A DNA stretch of 39,264 bases from an uncultured Candidatus Poseidoniales archaeon. GTDB taxonomy: Archaea > Thermoplasmatota > Poseidoniia > Poseidoniales > Poseidoniaceae. Below, in pieces: positions 1 to 8,813 of this stretch. Under the pieces are notes generated by a model. That model ran no database searches. It saw nothing but the letters and a program-made list of their open reading frames with translations, and had not been told where the DNA came from. The stretch is taken from assembly GCA_905182715.1 (NCBI GenBank), contig CAJJCP010000035.1:1-39264 (forward strand), read 5' to 3'. How positions within the stretch are numbered: position 1 is the stretch's first letter; each line of letters opens with the position of its first letter. A program made the translations under genes and the position numbers.

Positions 1-144
1 ATTCGTTTAGGGATGAAATTCGACTTTGAACATGAAGTACTCACCGAATCTGCACTTTTAGGCCACATTTTGTCGTCTGAATTTAACTCGTGAGCAAAAC
101 AAAACAGAGTAGAGTTCAAACACCCTTGCACCTAGGGTCCCTCT

Positions 145-1587
145 ATGGTGATGAGCGCAAGTCCAACCGACGAGCATAGGCCGAGTACCGGTCGATACCT
201 CGACCAATCGAAAATACAAGCTGCACTTGACCAGGCACAAGACCTTGGTGCATCGTATGCAGAAGTCCGATTGATGGCGATTACTGATTCGAGCGTTGCA
301 CTTCGAGATGCAAAACTTGAGCGAGCAATCCCAGGTCAAGAAGTCGGCGTTACCTTGAGAATCTTGGCAGACGGAGCTTGGGGCGTTCATTCGACGACCG
401 ATTTAATCTCTCTACCATCCCAAATTGAATCAACCGTTCGACTCGCAAAAGCAGTTGCTGCTCGGCGTTCTTCCAAAGACCGTCCGGTTCAGTTGGCAGA
501 AGTTCCAATCTTAGAAGATGAGATTCACTGGAAACCAAAGCAAGATGTTCGTAATACCGATTTACAAACCAAAATCGACCACTTGAATACACTTCACAAC
601 AGTGCTGCAGACGATGATCGAATTATTTCAGTAACCTGTGGTTGGAGTGATGAACACCTCCATACTGAACTGATGACCAGTGAAGGCATGAATCGAGTTT
701 GGTCCTTCCAACGTTCACTCATCAACGCAAGTGTTACTGGCCGAGACGGCGGGGAAGTCGTCTCCTATAGAACGAGGCATGGCGGGGAAGGTGGCCTTGA
801 AGTCATCGAAGCATGTGACCTCGGACAACTCGGCGAATCTGCCCGAATCGCTACCTTACGCCTTCTCAAAGCAGAACGAGCCCCGTCTGGTAAGTTGCCA
901 TTGATTGCTGACCGCGACTTGACGGGTGTCTACATTCACGAAGCTCTCGGTCACCCTTGTGAGGCTGACCTTGTGGCAGCAGGTGACTCGTGTTTGGCTG
1001 GAAAACTCGGTCAAACCATCGGTAATGAAATTGTTTCCGTTGTCGATGACCCAACGATTCGTGGCGGCTACGGCGCCCATCCAATCGATGATGAAGGACT
1101 CGATACGCGTGAGAAAAACCTCATCCAGAACGGCGTTCTTACCGAATATCTCAACCATCGTGAATCAGCGCACCACTTTGGCATTACACCAAATGCTGGT
1201 GCTCGAGCCCAAGATGGCCTCCATCACCCACTTGTTCGTATGTCGAACACATTGATCAAAGGCGGAACTCATAATGACGTTGATGAATTGATGGAAGATA
1301 TTCAGTACGGTGTTTTTGCTTGTGGTTCACGAGGCGGTCAAGTCGATACTGGCCGAGGCTCATTCCAATTTGCAGCTCAAGAAGCCTGGTTAATTGAAAA
1401 TGGAGAAATCACCCGTCCATTGAAAGATGTAAGCGTGAGTGGTTTGACACTTCAGATTCTCAAAGATGTCGATGGATTGACTCGTGATGCACGACTTGCT
1501 GCTCCTGGATTCTGTGGCAAAGGACAAACCGTTCCAGTTGGTGACGGTGGTCCTATCATGCGGATTTCTCAAGCATTGGTGGGATGA
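145..1587 (+). CDS. tldD: TldD family zinc metalloprotease subunit
   Basis: TldD is the catalytic half of the TldD/TldE heterodimeric protease, which cleaves unfolded or small modified peptides in the cytoplasm. The 480-residue protein has the family zinc motif HEALGH at residues 265-270 (His265 and His270 as ligands, Glu266 as catalytic base), followed by the conserved EADL segment. The C-terminal half carries the glycine-rich blocks typical of the family (GSRGGQVDTGRG). Length matches the family. ATG codons at 145 and 151 are both possible, and no clear ribosome binding site is visible. Its stop overlaps the start of tldE by four bases, so the two are co-translated. What is seen fits a functional enzyme; the natural substrate in this organism is unknown. 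Confidence 0.95.
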   Translation: MVMSASPTDEHRPSTGRYLDQSKIQAALDQAQDLGASYAEVRLMAITDSSVALRDAKLERAIPGQEVGVTLRILADGAWGVHSTTDLISLPSQIESTVRLAKAVAARRSSKDRPVQLAEVPILEDEIHWKPKQDVRNTDLQTKIDHLNTLHNSAADDDRIISVTCGWSDEHLHTELMTSEGMNRVWSFQRSLINASVTGRDGGEVVSYRTRHGGEGGLEVIEACDLGQLGESARIATLRLLKAERAPSGKLPLIADRDLTGVYIHEALGHPCEADLVAAGDSCLAGKLGQTIGNEIVSVVDDPTIRGGYGAHPIDDEGLDTREKNLIQNGVLTEYLNHRESAHHFGITPNAGARAQDGLHHPLVRMSNTLIKGGTHNDVDELMEDIQYGVFACGSRGGQVDTGRGSFQFAAQEAWLIENGEITRPLKDVSVSGLTLQILKDVDGLTRDARLAAPGFCGKGQTVPVGDGGPIMRISQALVG

Positions 1588-2993
1588 AGATGCTACCGGA
1601 TGATGCAGTCGATCGTATTACAGAGGGTTGCCGAACCATTGGGAAAATCTGTCAAACTCAAGGAATTCAACAATGGGAAATCGTGGCTACACAATCGTAC
1701 GGCCACAGCATCGATATTGAAGCTGGAAAAATTGCTCTTGCTGCCGGAGGCGGTGAAGGTGGATATGGTATTCGAGTTGTCGAAGATGGTCGATTTGGTT
1801 ATGCCTACCTTGTCGATTTAGGTTCTGCTGATTACGCTCTAAAACAAGCTCGTGATATCGCTAAAGTCTCGCCTTCAGTGAAGGGTTTTGTTCTTCCAAG
1901 TGAACAATCGGCCAAAAAAGTCGGTGGGTTATTTGACAAAAATATTCTCAGCATCGGTCCTGAAGATTTACTTGAACAGGCTGATGCCATCTTGAGTGAA
2001 GTTGCTTCACTCGACGAACGAGCCGTCGTTACCGGCGGTGGGTTAGGTGTTGGCGCAAGTGCTTCCGCTATTTTTTCGAGCGAAGGAATCGAATCAAGTG
2101 GTGTGACAACTTCTCACGGAATGGGGATTCAAGTCTCCATCGATGCTGATGATGAATTGACCAGTTCATATGAAGGAGATTCGAGTTGTCAACGTCTTCC
2201 AAATGTTCCGGACTGTATTGCAGTTGCTGTTGATTGGGCGCAGAAAACACGTGGCCCAATCGAAGTGAATACCGAGGCACATGATACACCTGTTTTGATG
2301 ACCAGTGAAGGTTTTTCCCCATTATTCTCAATGGTCGTACCTACGGCTGTTCGTGGCGACCGATTGGTTCGGGATGAATCATTCTGGTCTGGGAAGCAGG
2401 GAGAACTTGTGATTGCTGGCGACCTTTCACTCATTGATGATGGAAGAATGGAGGGCGGCAGATCGTCTTCTTCCCGCGATGGAGAAGGTGTTCCAACACG
2501 CCGCCAAACCTTAGTTGAAGGCGGACGTTTAGTTGGTTCTTTGTGGTCGACAAGAGATGCTGCACAACAAGTCGCTGAAGGTCGTATCGATCATGCAGAG
2601 ACCAATGGCTGTGCCGTTCGTGGTAGCCATCAAAGTCCACCTGGTACTGGTTGTTCTGATTTACAAATGGTCTCCTCGATGAAAAGTTCTTCTCAAGATG
2701 CTCTTCTTGAACGGATGGAAGACGGTTACATCGTTCACAGCGTCATGGGTGCACATACTGCAAATCCGACAAGTGGCGATTTCTCGGTAACGACAAGCAC
2801 ACTCTTACGAGTTGAGGGTGGTCAAATTCTCGGACCGGTCAAACAAGCTGGTTTATCTGGGAATCTTGCTAAGGCTCTTTCTCAAGATGTGTTCCTTGGA
2901 GACGATGTTCGTATCCAAGGTTCTTATTCCTCCGGCAACATGCACCTTCCAGACGTGTTATTGATGCAAGGGCTACGAATCAACCCCGCCTAA
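1584..2993 (+). CDS. tldE: TldE/PmbA family protease subunit
   Basis: This is the non-catalytic partner of TldD (TldE, called PmbA in bacteria). It is homologous to TldD over its whole length but lacks the HExxH zinc motif, as expected; the protein helps form the enclosed proteolytic chamber. It is 469 residues long, normal for the family. Recognisable blocks are the GGEGGYGIRVVEDGRFGYA stretch near residue 55 and the GAHTANPTSGDFSV stretch near residue 390, the usual signature of PmbA. The ATG overlaps the tldD stop (ATGA arrangement), indicating a two-gene operon. The gap of about 190 bases downstream separates it from the RPA operon. Confidence 0.94.
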   Translation: MKMLPDDAVDRITEGCRTIGKICQTQGIQQWEIVATQSYGHSIDIEAGKIALAAGGGEGGYGIRVVEDGRFGYAYLVDLGSADYALKQARDIAKVSPSVKGFVLPSEQSAKKVGGLFDKNILSIGPEDLLEQADAILSEVASLDERAVVTGGGLGVGASASAIFSSEGIESSGVTTSHGMGIQVSIDADDELTSSYEGDSSCQRLPNVPDCIAVAVDWAQKTRGPIEVNTEAHDTPVLMTSEGFSPLFSMVVPTAVRGDRLVRDESFWSGKQGELVIAGDLSLIDDGRMEGGRSSSSRDGEGVPTRRQTLVEGGRLVGSLWSTRDAAQQVAEGRIDHAETNGCAVRGSHQSPPGTGCSDLQMVSSMKSSSQDALLERMEDGYIVHSVMGAHTANPTSGDFSVTTSTLLRVEGGQILGPVKQAGLSGNLAKALSQDVFLGDDVRIQGSYSSGNMHLPDVLLMQGLRINPA

Positions 2994-3184
2994 GTCTCTC
3001 AGTCACTTGATTCGATAATCAAGACAAAGGAACAAACTTCACGGCATTCTTTATGGCCTGTCGTCTCTCCTGTAGTTATCCATGGAGGTCAAGGGAGTGT
3101 ACAGTCTCAACCAACCCGCACGAAAGCCCGCAGCCTGTTCTCCGTACAGGCCCCGAACGAACACGCCTGGCGGAGGTCATTGCA

Positions 3185-4885
3185 ATGTCTGAAAAATACG
3201 AAACTCACGTCAAGTCGATACTTGCCGAATGCCCTGATGCTGACCCTGAAGCCGTTTCTGCAGCTTTTGCAAAATATGAAACAGAGTTCTTCATTCCTCC
3301 GCAAGATGCTATGCGTTCGATTCTACGCCGCTTCAAAGGTGAAACAACGCCTACACCGTCTTCCGGTAACTCAGGAGCCTCTGGAGGTTCTTCTGCGCCT
3401 AAGCCCTCTCGTAAGGTGAGCCGATTAAGCGAATTGAAAGGCGATGACCGAGAAATCGAAATTGAAGTTGAGATCATTTCTCATAACATTCGTAACCAAA
3501 CCATTCGGGGTGAAGAAAAGCAAATCGCCTTCGGACTTCTCGAAGATAACCCTTGGGAAGAAAACGGAGAGAAAACCCGATGGGAATTCAAAGACTGGGG
3601 TCCTAATTCGAACATTACTCCTGGCTCAGTTGTTCGTATTGAAGGTGCATCAGTCAATGAATATCAAGGAAAGATGTCACTGAACATCAATCAATCCACT
3701 CGTATCGCCGTGGTTCGTGAAGGAACACGACCTGTTGTAGCACCTGGTGAGCCTCAAGATATCTCGAGTTTACCATCCGATGGTTACGTCTGCATCGTTG
3801 GACGAATCCTTGCCACACGTCCCGACCAGATTCATCGTAAGGATGGTTCAGGCTCGATTGATATCATCCGAGGCCGTTTGGCTGACGAAACAGGTACGAT
3901 TGGCTTCCTTTCTTGGGAACCACTTGCTCACGAAGTCGGAACGCTTCTCAAGATTGAAGGTGCTCAGGTTCGAACATTCAGGGATACACCTGAACTCAAT
4001 TTCGGACGAACGACCAAAGTCGAAGTCTATCATGACAAGAGTTTCGCTGATGTCGAGGCACTCTCTGAACAAACCATGGTCACCCTCTCGGAACTCCGAG
4101 ATGGAGCACGGGATGTTGATGCAATCGTTCAGATCACAGAATGGGCAAAACGCACGTTCACCAAGGATGGCGAAGAACGCTTCCTCTGGTCTGGTCAAAT
4201 TGCTGACCCAACCGGTCGATGTCGAATGAGTGCATGGAATGAACTTCCGATTACCGAAGACCAATTGCCGTTAACCGTACGTCTCAAGGGAGTGCGTGTT
4301 CGTGCTTGGCAAGGTATTCCAGATATCACTGTTGATAACGTCGACCAAGTCGAAATTCTCGATGCTCCACCTTGGGACAGCGAATTGGATTTGAAGAATC
4401 ATACCGTCGAGGTCTCCCTGCATGATCTCTCGACAGGTGCAAGTCGAGTTGGAATTTCGACCAGTGCAATTGTCGTCAGTGTTCGTGAAGATTCGGGCTT
4501 TATCCTACGATGCACAGAATGCCGTCGAGTGCTCCGTGAAGGCGTATGTGCTGACCACGGTCCAAATGATGGAAACAGTGACGTAAGGCTGCGTTTAGCA
4601 ATTGATAATGGCCTTTCGAGCGTTTCTGTATTGACCAATAAAGAAGCCACATTGAGTCTTCTTGGAATGACTGAATCAGAACTTCAAGGGGCAATTGACG
4701 ATGTTGGACAGGTTGCTTTCGTCCAATCCTTGCGTGGAAAGATGCTCGGACGTAAAATCAACGCTACAGGACGTAGTATCGTCGACGAACAGGGTGCTAT
4801 GCTGCTTGCAGATGGTGCCTCAATGATTGAGGAAGATGCTGGTTTACGGGCGACTGAAATACGTGCTCAATGGAGGGTTGCTTAA
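3185..4885 (+). CDS. rpa: Replication protein A, multi-OB-fold ssDNA-binding protein
   Basis: Archaeal RPA coats single-stranded DNA in replication, repair and recombination. The 566-residue protein starts with a short helical segment and a Pro/Ser/Gly-rich linker (about residues 55-75), followed by several consecutive OB-fold segments; each shows the pattern of a regulated beta-barrel ending in a glycine-rich turn (for example VVRIEGASVNEYQGK and LKIEGAQVRTF). Near residues 443-457 is a Cys-x2-Cys ... Cys-x-Asp-His zinc-ribbon-like element (CTECRRVLREGVCADHG), typical of euryarchaeal RPA. The open frame extends upstream to 3053, but the ATG at 3185 has a GGAGGT seven bases ahead and begins at the conserved region. 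It overlaps the RPA-associated gene by one base. Confidence 0.93.
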   Translation: MSEKYETHVKSILAECPDADPEAVSAAFAKYETEFFIPPQDAMRSILRRFKGETTPTPSSGNSGASGGSSAPKPSRKVSRLSELKGDDREIEIEVEIISHNIRNQTIRGEEKQIAFGLLEDNPWEENGEKTRWEFKDWGPNSNITPGSVVRIEGASVNEYQGKMSLNINQSTRIAVVREGTRPVVAPGEPQDISSLPSDGYVCIVGRILATRPDQIHRKDGSGSIDIIRGRLADETGTIGFLSWEPLAHEVGTLLKIEGAQVRTFRDTPELNFGRTTKVEVYHDKSFADVEALSEQTMVTLSELRDGARDVDAIVQITEWAKRTFTKDGEERFLWSGQIADPTGRCRMSAWNELPITEDQLPLTVRLKGVRVRAWQGIPDITVDNVDQVEILDAPPWDSELDLKNHTVEVSLHDLSTGASRVGISTSAIVVSVREDSGFILRCTECRRVLREGVCADHGPNDGNSDVRLRLAIDNGLSSVSVLTNKEATLSLLGMTESELQGAIDDVGQVAFVQSLRGKMLGRKINATGRSIVDEQGAMLLADGASMIEEDAGLRATEIRAQWRVA

Positions 4886-5823
4886 TGCAAGCTGGAACTA
4901 CACGGGCAAAGCGTCAACCTGCTTGGCACATACTTGCTTCTGAATTTAGTGAAGCGACACTCAATGAGAAAGGCTCAGGCGAATACGACCCTTCGTTCGT
5001 AATCACGAAACTCGGTGCAAAAGTCAACCGAGTCGTCGTAGCAGGACTCTTAGAACGTCTTGAAGTTCGAGAAACCTCCAATGGCTCATCACTCTATCAA
5101 GGGCAAATGCGTGACCCATCAGGTGTTCACTACTTCTCTGTTGGAGATTATGCAAGTGAATCTATGCGTGAACTCACCCTGGAGTTGGTGAAGAAAGTCG
5201 AAGTCGGTGAACCTGTTCTTCTTCTTATGGTTGCCAAATCAAAATGGTACCAAACCGATGAAGGAGCGATTTACACCTCACTTCGCCCTGAAGAAGCCTG
5301 TGAGATTGATGCGCAACAGTATGCTCTTTGGCTCACTCGAACATGCGAGGACACGCTACAGAGAATGAAGCATTTCACCGATTCCTTATCGGCAGAACCA
5401 ACTCGAGAGGGCATGGTTGCTGCTGAAATACCAGAACATATGATTGACGGACTTCTTGTTGCACGTAACCATTACGGCGATATTGAGATTGAAAATTACA
5501 CACTGAATATCATGCAGGCTTTGGATATCGCTGAAGGACGCATGGAGGCTGCCAGTCAACCTGTTGCTACCCCTGCCCCGTCTGCCGATGCAGATGGTGA
5601 GGGTGGAGATGCTGCCGCAGGTAGCGAAACTGAAGTAAAGGACACGATTGTTTCGATCATCGAACAACTTGACCAGGGCGATGGCGTTGATTTTGAGACA
5701 GTATTAACCAATACGGTTGCACGTGGATTTGACCGAACTCTTGCGGAAGAAAAACTCGATGAACTTTCAAATGAAGGTACACTTCATGAACCAAGATTTG
5801 GTTGGTTTAGAATCGTGGCGTGA
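4885..5823 (+). CDS. RPA-associated protein (COG3390 type)
   Basis: The 312-residue product resembles the RPA-associated proteins that euryarchaea encode immediately after RPA. It has an N-terminal OB-fold-like region (about residues 25-150), a low-complexity Ala/Asp/Gly linker (about 230-255) and a C-terminal winged-helix-like segment (about 257-312) of the kind found in RPA32. This fits a role as an accessory subunit binding ssDNA together with RPA. The start chosen is the ATG at 4885, preceded by GGAGGG inside the end of rpa; an in-frame ATG at 4870 has no such site. The TAATG overlap with rpa indicates translational coupling. Function is inferred from gene order and family resemblance. 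Confidence 0.85.
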   Translation: MQAGTTRAKRQPAWHILASEFSEATLNEKGSGEYDPSFVITKLGAKVNRVVVAGLLERLEVRETSNGSSLYQGQMRDPSGVHYFSVGDYASESMRELTLELVKKVEVGEPVLLLMVAKSKWYQTDEGAIYTSLRPEEACEIDAQQYALWLTRTCEDTLQRMKHFTDSLSAEPTREGMVAAEIPEHMIDGLLVARNHYGDIEIENYTLNIMQALDIAEGRMEAASQPVATPAPSADADGEGGDAAAGSETEVKDTIVSIIEQLDQGDGVDFETVLTNTVARGFDRTLAEEKLDELSNEGTLHEPRFGWFRIVA

Positions 5824-5883
5824 AGATTTCCACCCCCAACATTGAAGTCCTTACCACTGCGTGGGTAAAATAGAGGTTCACAT

Positions 5884-6237
5884 ATGGCTGGCATGGATTT
5901 TTTTATTCGCCCCGCATCAGGAACGACGAGTGCAGATTGGGTTCGTATTCCTAATTGTGACATGAAAGTCCGTCTTACTCGCCGTCTCACTCGTACAATT
6001 ATTCGCGGCGAAGAAGGCGATGATTTGCATGATGAAGGCTCTGAATCAGCCGCTTATACCGTTACAGGAGAAATCATGCTTGAAGATTACAAGCGAGTTC
6101 TTACCATGTTCCGTTCTGGACAACCCTACATTCACGACCCATTTGAAGAACGAGATGTCAAAGTTATCTTTGCTTCAATGGAATACGATGGTTCGAATCA
6201 AATGTTCAAATTTGAATTACTTGAAGATATTGTTTGA
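5884..6237 (+). CDS. Small protein of unknown function, first gene of the filament cluster; tail/baseplate-like pattern
   Basis: This 117-residue protein is not confidently assigned. It has no signal peptide, membrane segment or cysteine cluster, and looks mostly beta: alternating hydrophobic strands around ITGEI-like TVTGEIMLEDY (about residues 59-69), then FRSGQPYIHDPFEERDVKVI and a final FKFELLEDIV. The order 'strand-G-strand, helix, SGxPxxxxHPxxxR, strands, ending in LLED' resembles small phage and contractile-tail baseplate or DNA-circularisation N-terminal proteins; this is pattern resemblance only. A GAGGT precedes the ATG. It is nine bases upstream of the platform-protein genes, so a structural or adaptor role in the filament machine is plausible but unproven. 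Confidence 0.7.
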   Translation: MAGMDFFIRPASGTTSADWVRIPNCDMKVRLTRRLTRTIIRGEEGDDLHDEGSESAAYTVTGEIMLEDYKRVLTMFRSGQPYIHDPFEERDVKVIFASMEYDGSNQMFKFELLEDIV

Positions 6238-6246
6238 GGTGAAATT

Positions 6247-6828
6247 ATGAGGAAATTGGATGAACAGAGAGAAGTTCTCTATGTCATTCGAACGCTTGAT
6301 GTTTTGATGTCCTCTGGCGTTGGACTTGAGGCTGCTATTCACACCATCGGTAGCGGTGGTTACGGAATCATTTCAGAAGATTTCTCCAGTATGATGAAAC
6401 GTTTGCAAAAAGGAAGCAGCCGTGGACTTGGACCTGAGCTCAAGAGCATGATGGGTAAGGCAGATTCCGAAGGATATCGACGTCTTCTCAATACCATGTA
6501 TACCAACGTCACCCAAAATACGGACATCATTGAAACTATTCGTAAGCAAGGCGTACGTATGGAAAATGAACGTACAGAATCAGTCAAAAAATACATCGAA
6601 GAACTCGGTTCAGTCCCTGAAACTCTTCTTTCCATTGGAATGATCGGCCCGATTATCTTGGCAATCGCTGGGCTTGTACCCCAATTGATGAGTGGTGACT
6701 TGGGTGCTTTCATGCAACTTCCACCAGCCTCTACCATCAATCTCGTGGTTAACGCAGGACTTGCTTTGACATTATTTGGAATGTTCATGATTGGCTTGAA
6801 AGCCCACACAAAAGACCCAGGGTTGTGA
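6247..6828 (+). CDS. Type IV filament platform protein, T2SSF domain (TadB/C- or FlaJ-like), first copy
   Basis: The 193-residue product contains one type II secretion F (T2SSF) domain: an N-terminal cytoplasmic helical bundle with the typical LMSSGVGLEAAI start and KYIEELGSVPETLL segment, followed by two membrane segments (about residues 126-148 and 165-185). Such proteins form the inner-membrane platform on which the assembly ATPase acts. Archaeal FlaJ is usually one polypeptide with two such domains; here they are split over two adjacent genes as in Tad and Epd pili. A GAGGTGA lies just before the ATG. The next gene begins four bases after the stop, so the genes form one operon with the ATPase. 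Confidence 0.85.
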   Translation: MRKLDEQREVLYVIRTLDVLMSSGVGLEAAIHTIGSGGYGIISEDFSSMMKRLQKGSSRGLGPELKSMMGKADSEGYRRLLNTMYTNVTQNTDIIETIRKQGVRMENERTESVKKYIEELGSVPETLLSIGMIGPIILAIAGLVPQLMSGDLGAFMQLPPASTINLVVNAGLALTLFGMFMIGLKAHTKDPGL

Positions 6829-6832
6829 TTTC

Positions 6833-7564
6833 ATGATTTTCGGACTCATTGAAACATTTAACGAAAACCTCTTTTTGTTGGTTCTTGTTGTTTTTGGAAT
6901 CGCCAGTGCAGCTGGAGGCATACCTCCAATGTTAGAGCGCAACAGGCGCCGTTCTATAGAAAATACACTCCCCTCTTTACTTGAATCTCTCTCGGACTCT
7001 GTAGGCGCAGGCCGTGGTATTCAAGAAGCAATGATGGAACAATCAAAAACGCTTCCAGGGCTACTTGGTAAACTTCTCAAAGAAACACTCGAAGAGAGTC
7101 ACTCTTCAACATTTGACGCTGCACTTGCGTCTTTTTCTGCAAAGACTCGTTCTTCACAAGTTCAACGGGTCATGGTCTTAATTGAAACGGCAATTGAGCA
7201 AGATTCTCCACTCCAAGGCATACTTTCGGATTTGGCAATGGATTATGAACGCCTCAATGATTTGATGAATAAGCGAGAGGAAGAATTGTTGGGTAAAGGC
7301 ATTCTCATCGTTCTTTTCATCAGTATTGGTTTACCAATTCTTATTGCCTTCATTGTTGGGTTGTTTGCTCCAGCAGGTAAGGGTTTTCAAATCGATTCCT
7401 TCAATACTACGTTCTCACTTTTCTTTGGAGCGGCATCAGCAATTGCGATTGGCGTTTCAGGCCGAATGCTCGGCCGATTCAAGGATGCACTTTGGTGGAT
7501 GCCAGGGTGGATTGCACTTTCTATGAGTCTCTACTTAGGGGCAGTCATACTGATTGGAGGATGA
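6833..7564 (+). CDS. Type IV filament platform protein, T2SSF domain, second copy
   Basis: This 243-residue protein is the second platform subunit. It begins with a membrane segment (about residues 11-32), continues with a T2SSF helical bundle (LLESLSDSVGAGRGIQEAM and following, about 45-145), then three more membrane segments near 155-180, 190-210 and 220-242. With the preceding gene it corresponds to the two halves of an archaeal FlaJ or to a bacterial TadB/TadC pair. It overlaps the ribosome binding site of the ATPase gene: the stop at 7562-7564 is only four bases before the ATPase start. The domain pattern is clear; the type of filament produced is inferred. Confidence 0.85.
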   Translation: MIFGLIETFNENLFLLVLVVFGIASAAGGIPPMLERNRRRSIENTLPSLLESLSDSVGAGRGIQEAMMEQSKTLPGLLGKLLKETLEESHSSTFDAALASFSAKTRSSQVQRVMVLIETAIEQDSPLQGILSDLAMDYERLNDLMNKREEELLGKGILIVLFISIGLPILIAFIVGLFAPAGKGFQIDSFNTTFSLFFGAASAIAIGVSGRMLGRFKDALWWMPGWIALSMSLYLGAVILIGG

Positions 7565-7568
7565 AAAT

Positions 7569-8807
7569 ATGAGTGAATTAGTCTTAGCACAATACGGTCG
7601 AGTTACAATTTATACTGAAGCAAGTCACCCTTCACCTATCTATCACGTCGATGGTGAAGTTGAACCGAATCCCTATGGCGATCTTGCCGTTCTTTTGGAA
7701 GACGATGCTCTTGAAGAAGTGATGTACAATGGTGGAACACAATGTGTGAAAATAGCACACCGTGACCATGGTATGTGCCGAACGAACATTTGGATTGACG
7801 ATGATTCAGGAATTCAAATTGCCAAGAACATCGCTGCGTTTACCAATGTTCCACTTGGTGATGGGCCCGGTCTTGTCCCCATCTTTGATGGACGTCTACC
7901 CGATGGTTCCCGTGTTAACGGCACGATTCCTCCAGTCACACCTGATGGTCCTACGCTCACAATTCGTAAATTCCGTGAAGATCCATTGACCATGATTGAC
8001 CTCGTGAAGTTCGGCACTGTTAATTCCCGTTTAGCTGCAATGATGTGGGTTTGGATCGAAGGGCTCGATAGCCGTCCTGCTAACTTTGTGATTGCAGGCG
8101 GAACAGGCTCGGGTAAAACCACTACACTCAATTGTCTTGGAATGTTTATTCCATGGGACCGACGTTTGTTAACGGTCGAAGACACTGCTGAATTGCAAGT
8201 CTACCACGACCACTGGTTGCGAATGGAAACCCGCCGGGAACGTCCTGATGGAACTTCTGAAGTTGATATGAATGACTGCCTCAAGTCAAGTCTTCGTATG
8301 CGTCCTGACCGAATCATTGTTGGAGAAGTTCGTGGACCTGAAGCAGCAACTTTGCTCACGGCAATGAACACAGGTCACGATGGTTCATTCGGTTCACTGC
8401 ACGCAAACACGGCGCAAGAAACGGTCACTCGTATGATCAACCCCCCAATGAATGTCCCACCTATTATGCTGGGTGGACTTGACCTCATTATCATTCAAGC
8501 ACGTCTTCACGTGAACGGTAAAACCGCTCGTAAAATTACTGAGGTTGCTGAAGTTGCAGGTATGGAAGGTGACAAACCTCGTTTGAACATTATTTGGAAA
8601 TACAATGCTGCTACCGACCAAATTGAAGAAACTGGAATTCCTTCCAAACTTCGAGAAATCATTTGCAATGCAGCCGGGATTTCACCCGATGTGTTTGAAA
8701 AGCACGTTGCGCAACGTCAACAAATTATCAGTGATTTAGCACAGCGTGATATCCATGATATCCAAACTGTAACTCAAGTTATCCAAAACTTCTACGCGTC
8801 CCGTTGA
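7569..8807 (+). CDS. VirB11/CpaF-type secretion ATPase of a type IV filament system
   Basis: The 412-residue ATPase powers filament assembly or secretion. Visible motifs are a Walker A loop GGTGSGKTT near residues 177-185, an aspartate box TVEDTAEL shortly after, a Walker B-like RIIVGEVRG near 247-255 and a His box GSLHANTA near 272-279. These and the compact N-terminal domain place it in the CpaF/TadA/FlaI branch of the VirB11 family. The ATG at 7569 has GGAGG at the right distance; an in-frame ATG at 7554 lies before that site and is less likely. It is the last gene of the operon and ends six bases from a convergent gene. A pilin that could be its substrate is encoded at 14793. Confidence 0.92.
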   Translation: MSELVLAQYGRVTIYTEASHPSPIYHVDGEVEPNPYGDLAVLLEDDALEEVMYNGGTQCVKIAHRDHGMCRTNIWIDDDSGIQIAKNIAAFTNVPLGDGPGLVPIFDGRLPDGSRVNGTIPPVTPDGPTLTIRKFREDPLTMIDLVKFGTVNSRLAAMMWVWIEGLDSRPANFVIAGGTGSGKTTTLNCLGMFIPWDRRLLTVEDTAELQVYHDHWLRMETRRERPDGTSEVDMNDCLKSSLRMRPDRIIVGEVRGPEAATLLTAMNTGHDGSFGSLHANTAQETVTRMINPPMNVPPIMLGGLDLIIIQARLHVNGKTARKITEVAEVAGMEGDKPRLNIIWKYNAATDQIEETGIPSKLREIICNAAGISPDVFEKHVAQRQQIISDLAQRDIHDIQTVTQVIQNFYASR

Positions 8808-8813
8808 AGTGGA

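Noticed and set aside
58-390. Minus-strand open frame at the left end
   Set aside because: It overlaps tldD and has no recognisable composition. A 22-codon frame open to the left edge from an ATG at 66-68 is also too short to support.
5884-6237. Prophage remnant
   Set aside because: Only one protein with a weak tail-like pattern; no integrase, capsid, terminase or portal gene in the window.
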